Below are positions 25,620 through 35,397 of a stretch of DNA of 64,000 nucleotides, in pieces. Made by a program: the position numbers and the translations under genes. The notes under the pieces are model-generated. The model was not told where the DNA came from. It did no database searches and was given only the letters and a program-made list of their open reading frames with translations. Numbering within the stretch: the stretch's first letter is position 1; each line of letters begins with the position of its first letter. The stretch lies in NCBI GenBank assembly GCA_023511625.1, contig JAIMBD010000011.1, forward strand, positions 28,177 to 92,176, read 5' to 3'. This DNA comes from Bacillota bacterium (GTDB lineage: Bacteria; Bacillota; Sulfobacillia; Sulfobacillales; Sulfobacillaceae).

Positions 25620-26708
25620 ATGGACGAGCGCGTAGCGGAGCGGCTTCGGGCGGCCGAGGCTCACTACCGGGAGCTCGAGGCCGAGTTGGCCCGGCCGGAG
25701 GTGGCCGCTGCCCCAGATAAGGCCCGGCGTTTGGGGCAAGAGCTGGCGCAGTTCGAGCCCTTGGTGCAGGCGTTCCGGGCCTATCTGGAGGCCGAGGCGG
25801 AGATGGAGACGCTCAAGGAGCTCGGGCGCGAAGCCGACGAGCAGACGCGTAGCTGGGTGGACAGCGAACTCGAGGCCTTGCGCGGGCGCCTGGAGCACCT
25901 GGAACGCGAGGCCCAGGTCTTGCTTCTGCCTCGCGACCCCAACGACGCCAAGAACGTGATGATGGAGATCCGCGCCGGCGCCGGCGGCGAGGAGGCGGCG
26001 TTGTTTGCGGCCGACCTGTTCCGCATGTACGTACGCTACGCCGAGCGCCAGGGGTGGCGCACCGAGGTGCTGTCGGCCAACTACACCGACATCGGCGGCA
26101 TCAAGGAGATCATTTTCATGGTGGAAGGGCGCGGCGCCTTCAGCCGCCTCAAGTACGAGCGCGGCGTGCACCGCGTGCAAAGGGTTCCGGTGACCGAAGC
26201 CAGCGGGCGCATTCACACCTCCACGGTGACGGTCGCGGTGCTGCCCGAAGCCGAGGAGGTCGAGGTGGCCATCGACCCCGATGACTTGCGCATCGAGACC
26301 ATGCGCGCCGGTGGAGCCGGCGGGCAGCACGTCAACAAGACGGAGTCGGCGGTGCGCATCACCCACCTGCCCACCGGCATCGTGGTCTCCTGCCAGGACG
26401 AAAAGTCGCAGCATAAAAACCGCGAAAAGGCGATGCGGGTCTTGCGGGCGCGGTTAAAGGCCCACTACGAGAGCGAGGCCGCCGAGCGGGTGGCGAGCGA
26501 ACGCCGCTCGCAGGTGGGCACCGGAGAGCGATCCGAGCGGATCCGCACATACAATTTTCCGCAAGGCCGGGTCACCGATCACCGGGTGGGCTTCACCATG
26601 CACCGGCTCAGTGAGGTGCTGGACGGCGACCTGGACGAACTGATCCAGGTCTTGGCAGCCAAGGAGCAAGAGGAGCGGCTCAGCCAGCTGGCATCGGGTT
26701 GGGAGTAG
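25620..26708 (+). CDS. prfA: Peptide chain release factor 1
   Basis: 362 residues. ATG 25620 was chosen over GTG 25605 because GGGGGAG is six bases upstream. The RF1 stop-codon selector PVT is in [15 protein letters not shown], and the catalytic GGQ is at 234-236 ([16 protein letters not shown]). It reads UAA and UAG and releases the peptide in the ribosome. It is followed by prmC, whose enzyme methylates the GGQ glutamine, the usual neighbour. Confidence 0.95.
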   Translation: MDERVAERLRAAEAHYRELEAELARPEVAAAPDKARRLGQELAQFEPLVQAFRAYLEAEAEMETLKELGREADEQTRSWVDSELEALRGRLEHLEREAQVLLLPRDPNDAKNVMMEIRAGAGGEEAALFAADLFRMYVRYAERQGWRTEVLSANYTDIGGIKEIIFMVEGRGAFSRLKYERGVHRVQRVPVTEASGRIHTSTVTVAVLPEAEEVEVAIDPDDLRIETMRAGGAGGQHVNKTESAVRITHLPTGIVVSCQDEKSQHKNREKAMRVLRARLKAHYESEAAERVASERRSQVGTGERSERIRTYNFPQGRVTDHRVGFTMHRLSEVLDGDLDELIQVLAAKEQEERLSQLASGWE

Positions 26709-26721
26709 GCGAGGCGAAAGA

Positions 26722-27573
26722 GTGAGCATGGCCGACGCCCACGACGTTTGGGGGAGGGCGCTGCGGTGGGGCACGGACCGGCTGCGGGAGGCCGGGGTAG
26801 AGCGCCCGGAGCAGGAGGCTCACCGCTTGTTGCGCGAGGCCTTGGGGATGGACGCGGCCGCGTTCTACGCCCACCCGCCCAAGCCCTCCAAAAGTGCCTG
26901 GGCGCGCTTCCGCCGGTGGGTCAAGGCGCGGGCCTCGGGCGTTCCGTACTTCTATTTGGTAGGCCATCGCGAGTTTTTGGGATTGGATCTCTCGGTGACG
27001 CCGGCGGTGCTGATTCCGCGTCCGGAGACCGAGCAGCTGGTGGAACTGGCTCTGGCGCGCATTCCGGCCAAGGCCGGCACGGTGGTGGACGTGGGCACCG
27101 GCAGCGGAGCCATCGCTTTGGCCCTCAGGCGCTACGGGCCGGGGGCGTGGCAGGTGGTGGGGACCGAAGTGAGCCCCGCCGCCTTGGCGGTGGCGCGCGA
27201 AAACGGACAGCGCCTAGGCCTTAGGGTGGACTGGCGGCAGGGCGACCTCTTGGCGGGATTGGCGCCTCCGGGGCTGGGCGTGGTGGCCAACCTCCCGTAC
27301 GTCGACGTCGAGGACCGAGCGCGGTACCCCCAACTGGCGTTTGAGCCGGCAGAGGCCCTGTTCGCCGCCGAAGGGGGGCTGGCGGTCATCCTGCGCCTGA
27401 TACCGGAAGCCTGGCGCTGGCTGCAGCCGGGGGGGTGGATCGGGCTCGAGGTAGATCCCGCCCAGGCCCCGGCGGTGTCGCGAGCCCTCAAGGCCCAAGG
27501 GTTTCAGCAGATTCAGACGGCACGGGACCTTGCCGGCAGCGTCCGGGTGGTGCACGCCGTGCGCGGGGAGTGA
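26722..27573 (+). CDS. prmC: Release factor glutamine methyltransferase PrmC/HemK
   Basis: 283 residues from GTG 26722 (ATG 26728 possible); GAGG is seven bases before the GTG. The N-terminal helical domain has ERPEQEAHRLLREALGMD and a substrate loop VTPAVLIPRPETEQLVE. The SAM motif I is VVDVGTGSGAIALAL. The catalytic loop, normally NPPY, reads NLPY here (VVANLPYVDVEDRARY). It methylates the GGQ glutamine of RF1 and RF2. Position after prfA supports the call despite the altered loop. Confidence 0.92.
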   Translation: MSMADAHDVWGRALRWGTDRLREAGVERPEQEAHRLLREALGMDAAAFYAHPPKPSKSAWARFRRWVKARASGVPYFYLVGHREFLGLDLSVTPAVLIPRPETEQLVELALARIPAKAGTVVDVGTGSGAIALALRRYGPGAWQVVGTEVSPAALAVARENGQRLGLRVDWRQGDLLAGLAPPGLGVVANLPYVDVEDRARYPQLAFEPAEALFAAEGGLAVILRLIPEAWRWLQPGGWIGLEVDPAQAPAVSRALKAQGFQQIQTARDLAGSVRVVHAVRGE

Positions 27574-27589
27574 AGAGAGGGGGAAGACG

Positions 27590-27892
27590 GTGGCCGAGCC
27601 CATCACGGTGGAAGAGCTGGACCGACTGTTGCGGGACAAGGTGCCGGTGACGGTGGTCGACGTCCGACTCGATGCCACCGGGGCCATACCGGGGGCCGAG
27701 CACGTTCCCGTCACCGACCTTGAGGAGCGGGAGTGGCCCTGGGACCGCGAGCGGCTTTTGGTGGTGTACTGCCAACACGGGCGCGGGGCCAGTGCCTACG
27801 CCGCCGAGGTCTTGGAGCAGCAGGGGTTTCGGGCCGTGCGCACGTTGGTGGGGGGGCTGGACGCTTGGCGGCAGGCCCACGGCGCGGGATAA
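27590..27892 (+). CDS. Single-domain rhodanese-like protein
   Basis: 100 residues from GTG 27590 behind GAGAGGGGGAAG. One rhodanese domain: VTVVDVRLDATGAIPGAEHV and the active-site loop with Cys61 in VVYCQHGRGASAYA, then GFRAVRTLVGGLDAWRQA. It could carry sulfane sulfur from thiosulfate or persulfides to an acceptor, as GlpE/PspE-type proteins do. It lies between prmC and a membrane permease in the same direction with short gaps, so it is probably co-transcribed. Confidence 0.88.
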   Translation: MAEPITVEELDRLLRDKVPVTVVDVRLDATGAIPGAEHVPVTDLEEREWPWDRERLLVVYCQHGRGASAYAAEVLEQQGFRAVRTLVGGLDAWRQAHGAG

Positions 27893-27919
27893 CGGGGTGG
27901 CGCCGCGGGGGGAGGCGAG

Positions 27920-29158
27920 ATGAGCTTCTCCGAGGGATTGGCAGTGGCCACCTTCGTCGTGGTCTACGTGTTTTTGGTGGGAGACTGGTTTCACCGGGCG
28001 TGGGCGGCCTTGTTGGGCGCAGCGACCTTGGTCGCCACCGGCGTCATTCCTTGGCATCGGGTGGCCGAGGCCGTGGATTGGAATACGCTGGGGCTGTTGG
28101 GCGCCATGATGATTCTGGTGGGGGTGGTGGCGGAGACCGGCCTGTTTGACCTCATTGGAGCGGCCGTGGCCCGCTGGGCGGGGTCCAGTCCGCGCCGCCT
28201 GGCTTTGGCGTTCGCGGTGGCCGCGGCGGTGGTGTCGATGGCCCTCGACAACGTCACCACGCTGTTGCTGCTCGGCCCCGCCGTCCTGCGCAGCGCGGAG
28301 GCAGTGGGGGCAGATCCGGTGGACTTGATGATGGGCACGGCCTTGGCCTCGAATCTCGGAGGCCTGGCCACGCTGATCGGCGACCCCCCCAACATCCTCA
28401 TCGGGACGGCGGCAGGCCTCGACTTTCTCGCCTTCTTGCGCTACCTCGGACCCTTGGCGGCGGTGCTCGTCGTCGTCTTAGCCGGATGGCTCTGTTTGCG
28501 CTTTCCCGCGGGCCGGGGGGCGCCCGCCGCGCATCCCCTGCCTCGCGTTCGCCACCCGCTGGTGCTGGCCGTTCTGGCTCTTACGCTGGCCGGATTTCTG
28601 CTGCAAGGGGTAACGGGGTGGTCGGCGTCCGCGGTGGCGCTGGGAGGGGCCGCCCTGGCGGTGGCGGTTTTGCGGCCGCCCCTGCGCCGCGTGGTGCGGG
28701 CGGTGGACTGGGGCACGCTTGCGTTTTTTTTCGGGGTCTTCGTCATGGTGGGAGGGCTTGAGACCAGCGGAGCCGTGGCCCGGATGGCGCAGTGGCTTGC
28801 GGCCACGTCTAGTCCGGCGTCGGTATGGCTGGCGGTCCTGGTCGGCAGTGCCCTGGTGTCGGCGCTCCTCGACAACGTCCCTTTGGTGGCGGCACTCATT
28901 CCGGTGGTGGCAGACCTTTCTCACCAGCATGTCGGCTATGGGATCGGGTTGTGGATGGCCTTGGCTGCCGGCGCCGCCATCGGCGGCAACGCCACGGTGA
29001 TCGGGGCGTCGGCCAACGTGGTAGCTCAGGGGTTGGTGGAAGAGGCGGGGTACCGTATGGACTTTGTGCGCTTTGCCGCATTCGGCGCACCGGTGGCGGC
29101 CATGACGGCGGCAGTAGCCGCGGCCTACCTCTACGCCGTGCACTTTCGCGCACTCTGA
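27920..29158 (+). CDS. SLC13/ArsB/NhaD-type ion permease
   Basis: 412 residues; ATG 27920 follows GGGGGGAGG. About eleven hydrophobic segments in two halves. Each half has the characteristic re-entrant motif: ALDNVTTLLLLGPAVL with GLATLIGDPPNILIG, and ALLDNVPLVAALIPVV with IGGNATVIGASANVVAQ. This is the ion-transporter superfamily fold of arsenite (ArsB), citrate and NhaD sodium/proton carriers. The substrate cannot be decided. In Bacillus this spot of the operon does not hold such a gene, so it is a lineage-specific insertion. Confidence 0.8.
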   Translation: MSFSEGLAVATFVVVYVFLVGDWFHRAWAALLGAATLVATGVIPWHRVAEAVDWNTLGLLGAMMILVGVVAETGLFDLIGAAVARWAGSSPRRLALAFAVAAAVVSMALDNVTTLLLLGPAVLRSAEAVGADPVDLMMGTALASNLGGLATLIGDPPNILIGTAAGLDFLAFLRYLGPLAAVLVVVLAGWLCLRFPAGRGAPAAHPLPRVRHPLVLAVLALTLAGFLLQGVTGWSASAVALGGAALAVAVLRPPLRRVVRAVDWGTLAFFFGVFVMVGGLETSGAVARMAQWLAATSSPASVWLAVLVGSALVSALLDNVPLVAALIPVVADLSHQHVGYGIGLWMALAAGAAIGGNATVIGASANVVAQGLVEEAGYRMDFVRFAAFGAPVAAMTAAVAAAYLYAVHFRAL

Positions 29159-29214
29159 AGCTGGCGGCGAGGCGGGGTCGTGCCGGCGTCGGCGCCGGCA
29201 AAAAGGAGGGCGAC

Positions 29215-30651
29215 ATGCAAACGCGGGTGGTGCAGGGCGAGGCGGGCGTAAAGGAGGCGGCGGAGTGGATCCGCGCCGGTTGGCCGGTGGCCTTTCCTAC
29301 CGAAACGGTGTACGGGCTCGGCGCCGATGCCTTTTCAGCGGAGGCTGCAAGCCGCATCTTTCTGGCCAAGGGGCGGCCGGCCGACAACCCGCTGATTGTG
29401 CACGTCCTCGATGTGGACGCGGTTTTGGCAGTGGCCGAACCTCCGCTTCCGCCCTTGGCCAAGCCGTTGGCGGACCGCTTTTGGCCAGGACCCTTGACGC
29501 TGGTCTTGCCGGCCCGCGACGCCGTGCCGGCGGTGGTGCGGGCCGGCCTGGCGACCGTCGCCGTCCGGTGCCCCAGCCACCCGGTGGCCCGCGCCCTGAT
29601 CGCGGCCGCCGGGCCCTTGGCGGCGCCGTCCGCCAATCGGGCCGGCCGGCCTTCTCCTACCCGAGCCGAGGACGTGCTGGAAGACCTCGGGGGGCGTATC
29701 CCGCTGATCCTCGACGGGGGCCCTACCTGGAACGGCGTCGAGTCGACGGTGATTGACATCAGTCAGGATCCCCCCTTGTTGCTCCGACCTGGTGCCTTGC
29801 CGCGAGCGGCGATCGAAGCCGTGACGGGACCGTTGGGGGAGCCTGACGCCGGCAGTCTTCGCCGGTCGCCGGGCACCCGTCATCGGCACTACGCGCCGGT
29901 CGCGCCGGTCACGTGGTTGGAGGAGGATGACCCGGAGAAGGTGTGGGCTTGGTGGCGGGAGCACGCCGCCGCCGACTGGGCGTTGTTGGCTCCGGCGCCG
30001 GTAGTGGCGCGGGTGGGCGTCCCATGGGCGGCGTCGCTGGGGGAGGGGCCCGTGGAGGCGGCCCAGCGGTTGTTTGCAGGTCTGCGCGACCTCGACCGGT
30101 TCCATCCGGCCCGCATCGTCGTGGCCTGGCGGTCGCAGGAGGGGGTCGGTGAAGCCGTTCGCAACCGACTGGCCAAGGCGGCCACGCCCGAATCCCCGGA
30201 GGCGACCGAGGCCCCGTTTCTCCTGTTTGTCTGTACGGGCAACACCTGTCGGTCGCCGTTGGCGGCGGCGCTTTGGAACCGCCTGAACACCGGCATCCCA
30301 GCCGAGTCGGCCGGCGTCGGCGCCGTCTTGGGCGCGCCGGCGGCGCCTGAGGCGGTGGCGGCGGCCAAGCGCCACGGGGCCGAACTGGAGACCCACCGGA
30401 GCCGGCCCTTGCAAGCAGTCGTAGGAACGCCGCTGTGGGTGGTGGTCATGACGCGCGACCAAGCGCGGGCTGTGGTCCGGCAGCGACCGGAATGGGCCGG
30501 GCGAATCCGCCTGTTGCGGGAGCTGGCGGGGGAGGAGGGCGAGGTCGAAGACCCCCTCGGACGGGGACAAGCCGCCTATGATATACTAGCCTCGCAACTT
30601 GAGCGGTGGCTGGTGGCGATTCGCCACGCCGTGGCGCCAGAGGATGCGTAA
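29215..30651 (+). CDS. Fusion: L-threonylcarbamoyladenylate synthase (Sua5/TsaC) and low-molecular-weight protein-tyrosine phosphatase
   Basis: 478 residues; ATG 29215 follows AAAAGGAGGG. Residues 1 to about 205 are a YrdC/Sua5 domain (AFPTETVYGLGADA, FLAKGRPADNPLIVHV, AAPSANRAGRPSPT), which makes threonylcarbamoyl-AMP for the t6A base of tRNA. A shortened Sua5-type C-terminal part follows (RHRHYAPVAPV to about residue 315). From about 332 a LMW phosphatase begins: P-loop Cys340-TGNTC-Arg346-Ser, with the acid loop EDPLGRG near the end. In Bacillus the two are separate neighbours (ywlC and ywlE); here they form one frame. The phosphatase may act on phosphotyrosine or phosphoarginine. Confidence 0.88.
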   Translation: MQTRVVQGEAGVKEAAEWIRAGWPVAFPTETVYGLGADAFSAEAASRIFLAKGRPADNPLIVHVLDVDAVLAVAEPPLPPLAKPLADRFWPGPLTLVLPARDAVPAVVRAGLATVAVRCPSHPVARALIAAAGPLAAPSANRAGRPSPTRAEDVLEDLGGRIPLILDGGPTWNGVESTVIDISQDPPLLLRPGALPRAAIEAVTGPLGEPDAGSLRRSPGTRHRHYAPVAPVTWLEEDDPEKVWAWWREHAAADWALLAPAPVVARVGVPWAASLGEGPVEAAQRLFAGLRDLDRFHPARIVVAWRSQEGVGEAVRNRLAKAATPESPEATEAPFLLFVCTGNTCRSPLAAALWNRLNTGIPAESAGVGAVLGAPAAPEAVAAAKRHGAELETHRSRPLQAVVGTPLWVVVMTRDQARAVVRQRPEWAGRIRLLRELAGEEGEVEDPLGRGQAAYDILASQLERWLVAIRHAVAPEDA

Positions 30652-30687
30652 GGGGCCGGAGGCGACAAGATGGGAGAGGGGACTGCG

Positions 30688-31134
30688 ATGCGCATTGCCG
30701 TGGGAGCCGACCACGCCGGGTGGCCGCTCAAAGAGCCGCTGGCCAACTTTTTGATCGAAATGGGCTGGGACGTGGAAGATTTCGGGACCTTCGGCCCGGA
30801 ATCGGTCGATTATCCCGATTACGCCGAACGTGTGGGACGGGCCGTGGCCTCCGGCCAAGTGGACCGCGGGCTACTCATCTGCGGCAGCGGCGTGGGCATG
30901 TGCATCGCGGCCAACAAGGTGCCGGGGGTGCGAGCGGCCCTGGCCCACGATGTGGTCACGGCCCGCTTGTCGCGGCAGCATAACGACGCCAACGTGTTGA
31001 CCATGGGGGCGCGTTTTTTGGCCGCGCCGTTGGCGCAGGAGATTCTCAAGGTCTGGCTGGACACGCCCTTTGAGGGTGGGCGCCACCAGCGGCGCGTGGA
31101 GAAGATCCAGGCCCTGGAACAAGCCGGGCTATAG
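30688..31134 (+). CDS. rpiB: Ribose-5-phosphate isomerase B
   Basis: 148 residues. ATG 30688 was chosen because GGGAGAGGGG lies seven bases upstream; ATG 30670 has none. Family motifs: MRIAVGADHAGWPLKEPLA at the start, GLLICGSGVGMCIAANKVPG with the active-site Cys, and LSRQHNDANVLTMGARF. It interconverts ribose-5-P and ribulose-5-P. As in Bacillus it follows the Sua5/phosphatase genes. The glyA and upp genes that usually lie between it and the atp operon are absent. Confidence 0.93.
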   Translation: MRIAVGADHAGWPLKEPLANFLIEMGWDVEDFGTFGPESVDYPDYAERVGRAVASGQVDRGLLICGSGVGMCIAANKVPGVRAALAHDVVTARLSRQHNDANVLTMGARFLAAPLAQEILKVWLDTPFEGGRHQRRVEKIQALEQAGL

Positions 31135-31159
31135 CCGGCCGGTCGCCGGGATTCGCCTA

Positions 31160-31188
31160 TTGAGGGGGGCTCCGGCCTTCGCTATAAT
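31160..31188 (+). promoter_or_regulatory. Sigma-A-type promoter of the atp operon
   Basis: TTGAGG, 17-base spacer, perfect TATAAT. The first translated gene starts about 120 bases downstream, leaving a structured leader. Confidence 0.8.
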
Positions 31189-31248
31189 GCTATGGAAAAC
31201 GCCATGAGGCGTTTTCGCGAACACGCATCGAGGTTGTCTTACCAGTGG

Positions 31249-31291
31249 CCCACCGCCTCCCTGGAAGCAGGGAACGTCGATGGGGTTTTTT
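31249..31291 (+). terminator. Terminator-like hairpin in the atp leader (possible attenuator)
   Basis: An outer stem CCCACCG/CGATGGG (one mismatch) encloses an inner stem TCCCTG/CAGGGA with loop GAAG. It is followed by G and six T. It lies between the promoter and the first atp gene, so transcription of the operon would have to read through it. Confidence 0.5.
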
Positions 31292-31317
31292 GTGTGAACG
31301 ACGGAGGCAGAATAGCC

Positions 31318-31512
31318 GTGAAAAAATCCCGCGCCGGCTGGCGGGTGGCGACGGTGGGCACCGAGATGTTGGTGGGATTGGCCGGCGGGTTTTTTCTGGG
31401 ACGCTACCTCGATCATCGCTTGGGGACACAGCCGTGGCTGATGGTAACAGGAGTCCTGCTGGGATTCGTGGCGGGGCTGTGGATGGCCTACCGCGCGGCC
31501 CAAGGGCCGTGA
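31318..31512 (+). CDS. AtpZ/AtpI-family small membrane protein
   Basis: 64 residues from GTG 31318 behind GGAGG. Two hydrophobic helices with the pattern EMLVGLAGGFFLGRYLDHRL and GFVAGLWMAYRAA, as in the AtpZ/AtpI-type proteins that open ATP synthase operons and help magnesium entry or c-ring assembly. Starting further upstream at ATG 31192 would put the codon at the transcription start, so that is unlikely. Its stop overlaps the next gene (GTGA). Confidence 0.8.
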   Translation: MKKSRAGWRVATVGTEMLVGLAGGFFLGRYLDHRLGTQPWLMVTGVLLGFVAGLWMAYRAAQGP

Positions 31513-31885
31513 CGCGCTGGCAACGCGCGGCGCGCGTGGCCCGTACCGTGGCGTGGTCTGCAGTCGCAGTCGGCGCCGGCGCCGTGTGGATCGGCGGGCG
31601 CATGCCGTGGGGCTGGTCGTGGTTGGTGGGGAGCCTGATGGGAGCGCTCAACTTCCAGCTTTTGGCCTCAGGATTGCGCAGGGCCTTGGGCTTGAAGCCA
31701 GGCGCGGCGCAAGGTGCGTTCTTCGCCTCGAGCTTGGTGCGGTTGGGCATGATGGGCGCCTTGTTGTACTGGGTGTCAGGCCGAGGTCCGAGCTTGTCGG
31801 CGGGGTGGGTGCTGGCCGGCGTGTTTCTGCCCCAAGTGGTGTTCCTGGTCAGTTACTACCGAACCAGAGAGGAGGATTCGATGCG

Positions 31886-31889
<4 letters not shown>
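31509..31889 (+). CDS. atpI: ATP synthase protein I (AtpI-like)
   Basis: 126 residues from GTG 31509, coupled to the preceding gene by a GTGA overlap. Four hydrophobic segments and the sequence GSLMGALNFQLLASGLRRAL match the ATP synthase I family, accessory proteins for c-ring assembly. The 3' end overlaps the atpB start (GTGA), so the whole front of the operon is translationally coupled. Confidence 0.8.
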
Positions 31890-32816
<927 letters not shown>

Positions 32817-32856
32817 ACCCGGGCGTGGGCGTGCAGGGAAAGGGGAAGGTGAAGCG

Positions 32857-33345
32857 GTGATCTCGTTATCGTGGCCCCAGCTCCTGATCGAGCTGATCTC
32901 GGTGCTCTTGCTCTTCGCCTTTCTCCGGGCCAAGGCGTTTCCGCCTATCGTCAAGGCGATGCGCGATCGCCAAGAGCGGATTCGCTCCGACTTGGAGACG
33001 GCCGAAGCCCGGCGCAAGGAGGCGGAGGCGATGAAGGCGGCCTTGGAGGCGGAGGTCCGCTCGGTGCGCGAACGCGCCGACCAGGTGCTGGCCCGGGCGA
33101 AGAAGGATGCGGAGGACCAGGCGCGAGCGATTCTGGAGGAAGCGCAACGGGAATCCAAACGCATTTTGGCCGAGGCCGAGGTGGAGATCCGGCGCCAGCG
33201 GGAGGAGGTGCTGTCCTCGCTGCGAGCGCAGATCGTGGAGATCTCGCTCAGCGTGGCCGAGAAAATCCTGCGCGAGCGGCTGGATAGCCAGGCGGACCGT
33301 CGTCTGGTGGACGAGTTCGTGGAGCGGATCGAGGTGCCGCAATGA
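32857..33345 (+). CDS. atpF: ATP synthase Fo subunit b
   Basis: 162 residues from GTG 32857 behind AAGGGGAAGG. One N-terminal membrane helix (LLIELISVLLLFAFLRAKAF) is followed by a long charged coiled coil (RIRSDLETAEARRKEAEAM and on). It forms the peripheral stalk tying F1 to subunit a. Its end overlaps the atpH start (ATGA). Confidence 0.93.
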   Translation: MISLSWPQLLIELISVLLLFAFLRAKAFPPIVKAMRDRQERIRSDLETAEARRKEAEAMKAALEAEVRSVRERADQVLARAKKDAEDQARAILEEAQRESKRILAEAEVEIRRQREEVLSSLRAQIVEISLSVAEKILRERLDSQADRRLVDEFVERIEVPQ

Positions 33346-33890
33346 AGGACGAGGCGGTAGCTCGGCGATACGCCGCGGCCCTCTTGGAGGTCGTCGGTTC
33401 TGAAGCCGAGGCCGTGGACGCCGCGCTGTCCCGGTTGGCCCGGGACCTCTCGGCCACCGAGGCGTCGCGGATTTGGCTGCACCCTGCGCTTGGGGCCGAG
33501 GCCAAACGCGGGCTCGTCCGGGCCTTGGCCACGGAGGAAGATCCCCCGGTGGTGACGCGGTTTCTGGATGTGGTCATCGCCCACCGCCGCGAGGCCGAGG
33601 TGGCGACTATCGCCGAAAGTTTCCATCAGGCGGTCCTGGAGCGGGCGGGGCTGACCGAAGCGGTGATCGCGTCGGGCCGTCCCTTGGCGCCGGAGGAGCA
33701 GGCGCGGGCGACGGAGGCCTTAAGCCGCTTCCTCGGGCGGCGCCTTTGGCCGCGCTTTGAGGTCGACCCGAGTCTCATTGGCGGCGTGCGCGTCACCTTC
33801 GGCGACCGCATGATCGACTGGAGCGTCCAAGGCGCTCTGGACCGGTTGCGGGCGAACTTGCTAGCTGCGCGGGAAGAGGTGAAGGCATGA
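33342..33890 (+). CDS. atpH: ATP synthase F1 subunit delta
   Basis: 182 residues, ATG 33342, overlapping atpF by four bases. The N-terminal helical domain starts [19 protein letters not shown] and the C-terminal part has [20 protein letters not shown], which is diagnostic for delta/OSCP. It caps F1 and binds the b stalk. Coupled to atpA through an ATGA overlap. Confidence 0.93.
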   Translation: MKDEAVARRYAAALLEVVGSEAEAVDAALSRLARDLSATEASRIWLHPALGAEAKRGLVRALATEEDPPVVTRFLDVVIAHRREAEVATIAESFHQAVLERAGLTEAVIASGRPLAPEEQARATEALSRFLGRRLWPRFEVDPSLIGGVRVTFGDRMIDWSVQGALDRLRANLLAAREEVKA

Positions 33891-35395
33891 AGTTAAAACC
33901 GGAAGAGATTACCTCCATCATCAAACAGCAGATCGAGCGGTACGGGCGCGAGCTGGAAGTGGCGGAGGTCGGCACCGTGCTGCAGGTCGGGGACGGCATC
34001 GCCCGCATCTACGGCCTGACCGACTGCATGGCGGGGGAACTCTTGGCGTTTTCCAACGGCGTGATGGGCATGGCCCTGAACCTCGAGGAGGACAACGTCG
34101 GGTGCGTCATCTTGGGTGACGACAGCGGCATCAAAGAGGGCGACCAGGTGCGCCGGACGGGGCGCGTGGTGGAGGTGCCGGCCGGCGAAGCCCTCATCGG
34201 CCGCGTCGTCAACGCCTTGGGCCAACCCATTGACGGCCGCGGACCTATCGAAACCGATGTCCGTCGGCCAGTCGAGTACCCGGCACCGGCCATCATCGAC
34301 CGGCAGCCGGTCAACACGCCCCTGCAGACCGGGATCAAGGCCATCGATGCGATGATTCCCATCGGGCGCGGCCAGCGCGAGCTCATCATCGGCGACCGCC
34401 AAACCGGGAAGACGGCCGTCGCCATCGACACCATCATCAACCAGAAGGACCAGGACGTCATCTGCATTTACGTCGGCATCGGGCAGAAGGAGTCGACCAT
34501 CGCCGCCATCGTCCACACCCTGCGCGAGCGCGGAGCCATGGACTACACCATCGTGGTGTCGGCGTCTGCCTCAGAACCCGCCCCGCTTCAGTACCTGGCC
34601 CCATATGCCGGCTGTGCCATGGGCGAGGAGTTCCGCGACCGCGGGCGGGACGTGCTGGTGGTGTATGACGACCTTTCCAAACACGCCGTGGCCTATCGTG
34701 CCATGTCGCTCTTGCTTCGGCGGCCACCTGGCCGCGAGGCGTATCCCGGCGACGTCTTCTACCTGCACTCGCGCCTTTTGGAGCGCGCGGCTCGGCTCAA
34801 CGACGCCAAGGGCGGCGGGAGCCTGACGGCTCTGCCCATCATCGAGACCTTAGCCGGCGACGTGTCGGCCTACATTCCCACCAACGTGATCTCCATTACC
34901 GACGGCCAGATCTACCTCGAGAGCGATCTCTTCTTCTCGGGCCAACGGCCGGCGGTCAACGTGGGACTGTCGGTGTCGCGGGTGGGCTCGGCGGCGCAAA
35001 TCAAAGCCATGAAACAAGTGGCCGGCGGGATGCGCCTGGACTTGGCCCAGTACCGGGAGCTGCAGGCGTTTGCCCAATTCGGCTCCGACTTGGACCGGGC
35101 GACCCAAGCCCGTCTGGCGCGGGGCCGACGCACCGTGGAAGTACTCAAGCAGCCGCAGTATCAGCCCATGCCGGTGGAGGAGCAGGTGGTGGCCATCTTT
35201 GCCGTCACCCGCGGCTTTTGGGACGACATCGAGCCCGAGCGGGTGGGCGAGGCCGAACGGGGACTTTTGCGGACGCTGCGCGAACAACATCCCGAGATCC
35301 TGGAGACGATTCGCCGCGAAAAAGCGCTTTCGGATGAGACCGTGGAACGGCTCGGCGCGGCCATCGAGGCGTACAAGAAGGCGATGGTGCTCTAA
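33887..35395 (+). CDS. atpA: ATP synthase F1 subunit alpha
   Basis: 502 residues, the standard length. Walker A in [19 protein letters not shown]; the signature [17 protein letters not shown] is present. It binds non-catalytic nucleotides in the alpha3beta3 head. ATG 33887 overlaps the atpH stop. Confidence 0.97.
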   Translation: MKLKPEEITSIIKQQIERYGRELEVAEVGTVLQVGDGIARIYGLTDCMAGELLAFSNGVMGMALNLEEDNVGCVILGDDSGIKEGDQVRRTGRVVEVPAGEALIGRVVNALGQPIDGRGPIETDVRRPVEYPAPAIIDRQPVNTPLQTGIKAIDAMIPIGRGQRELIIGDRQTGKTAVAIDTIINQKDQDVICIYVGIGQKESTIAAIVHTLRERGAMDYTIVVSASASEPAPLQYLAPYAGCAMGEEFRDRGRDVLVVYDDLSKHAVAYRAMSLLLRRPPGREAYPGDVFYLHSRLLERAARLNDAKGGGSLTALPIIETLAGDVSAYIPTNVISITDGQIYLESDLFFSGQRPAVNVGLSVSRVGSAAQIKAMKQVAGGMRLDLAQYRELQAFAQFGSDLDRATQARLARGRRTVEVLKQPQYQPMPVEEQVVAIFAVTRGFWDDIEPERVGEAERGLLRTLREQHPEILETIRREKALSDETVERLGAAIEAYKKAMVL

Positions 35396-35397
35396 CC

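Noticed and set aside
31192..31317. Start of the first atp gene at ATG 31192
   Set aside because: This codon would lie at the transcription start, without a ribosome site; GTG 31318 has GGAGG and begins the conserved part.
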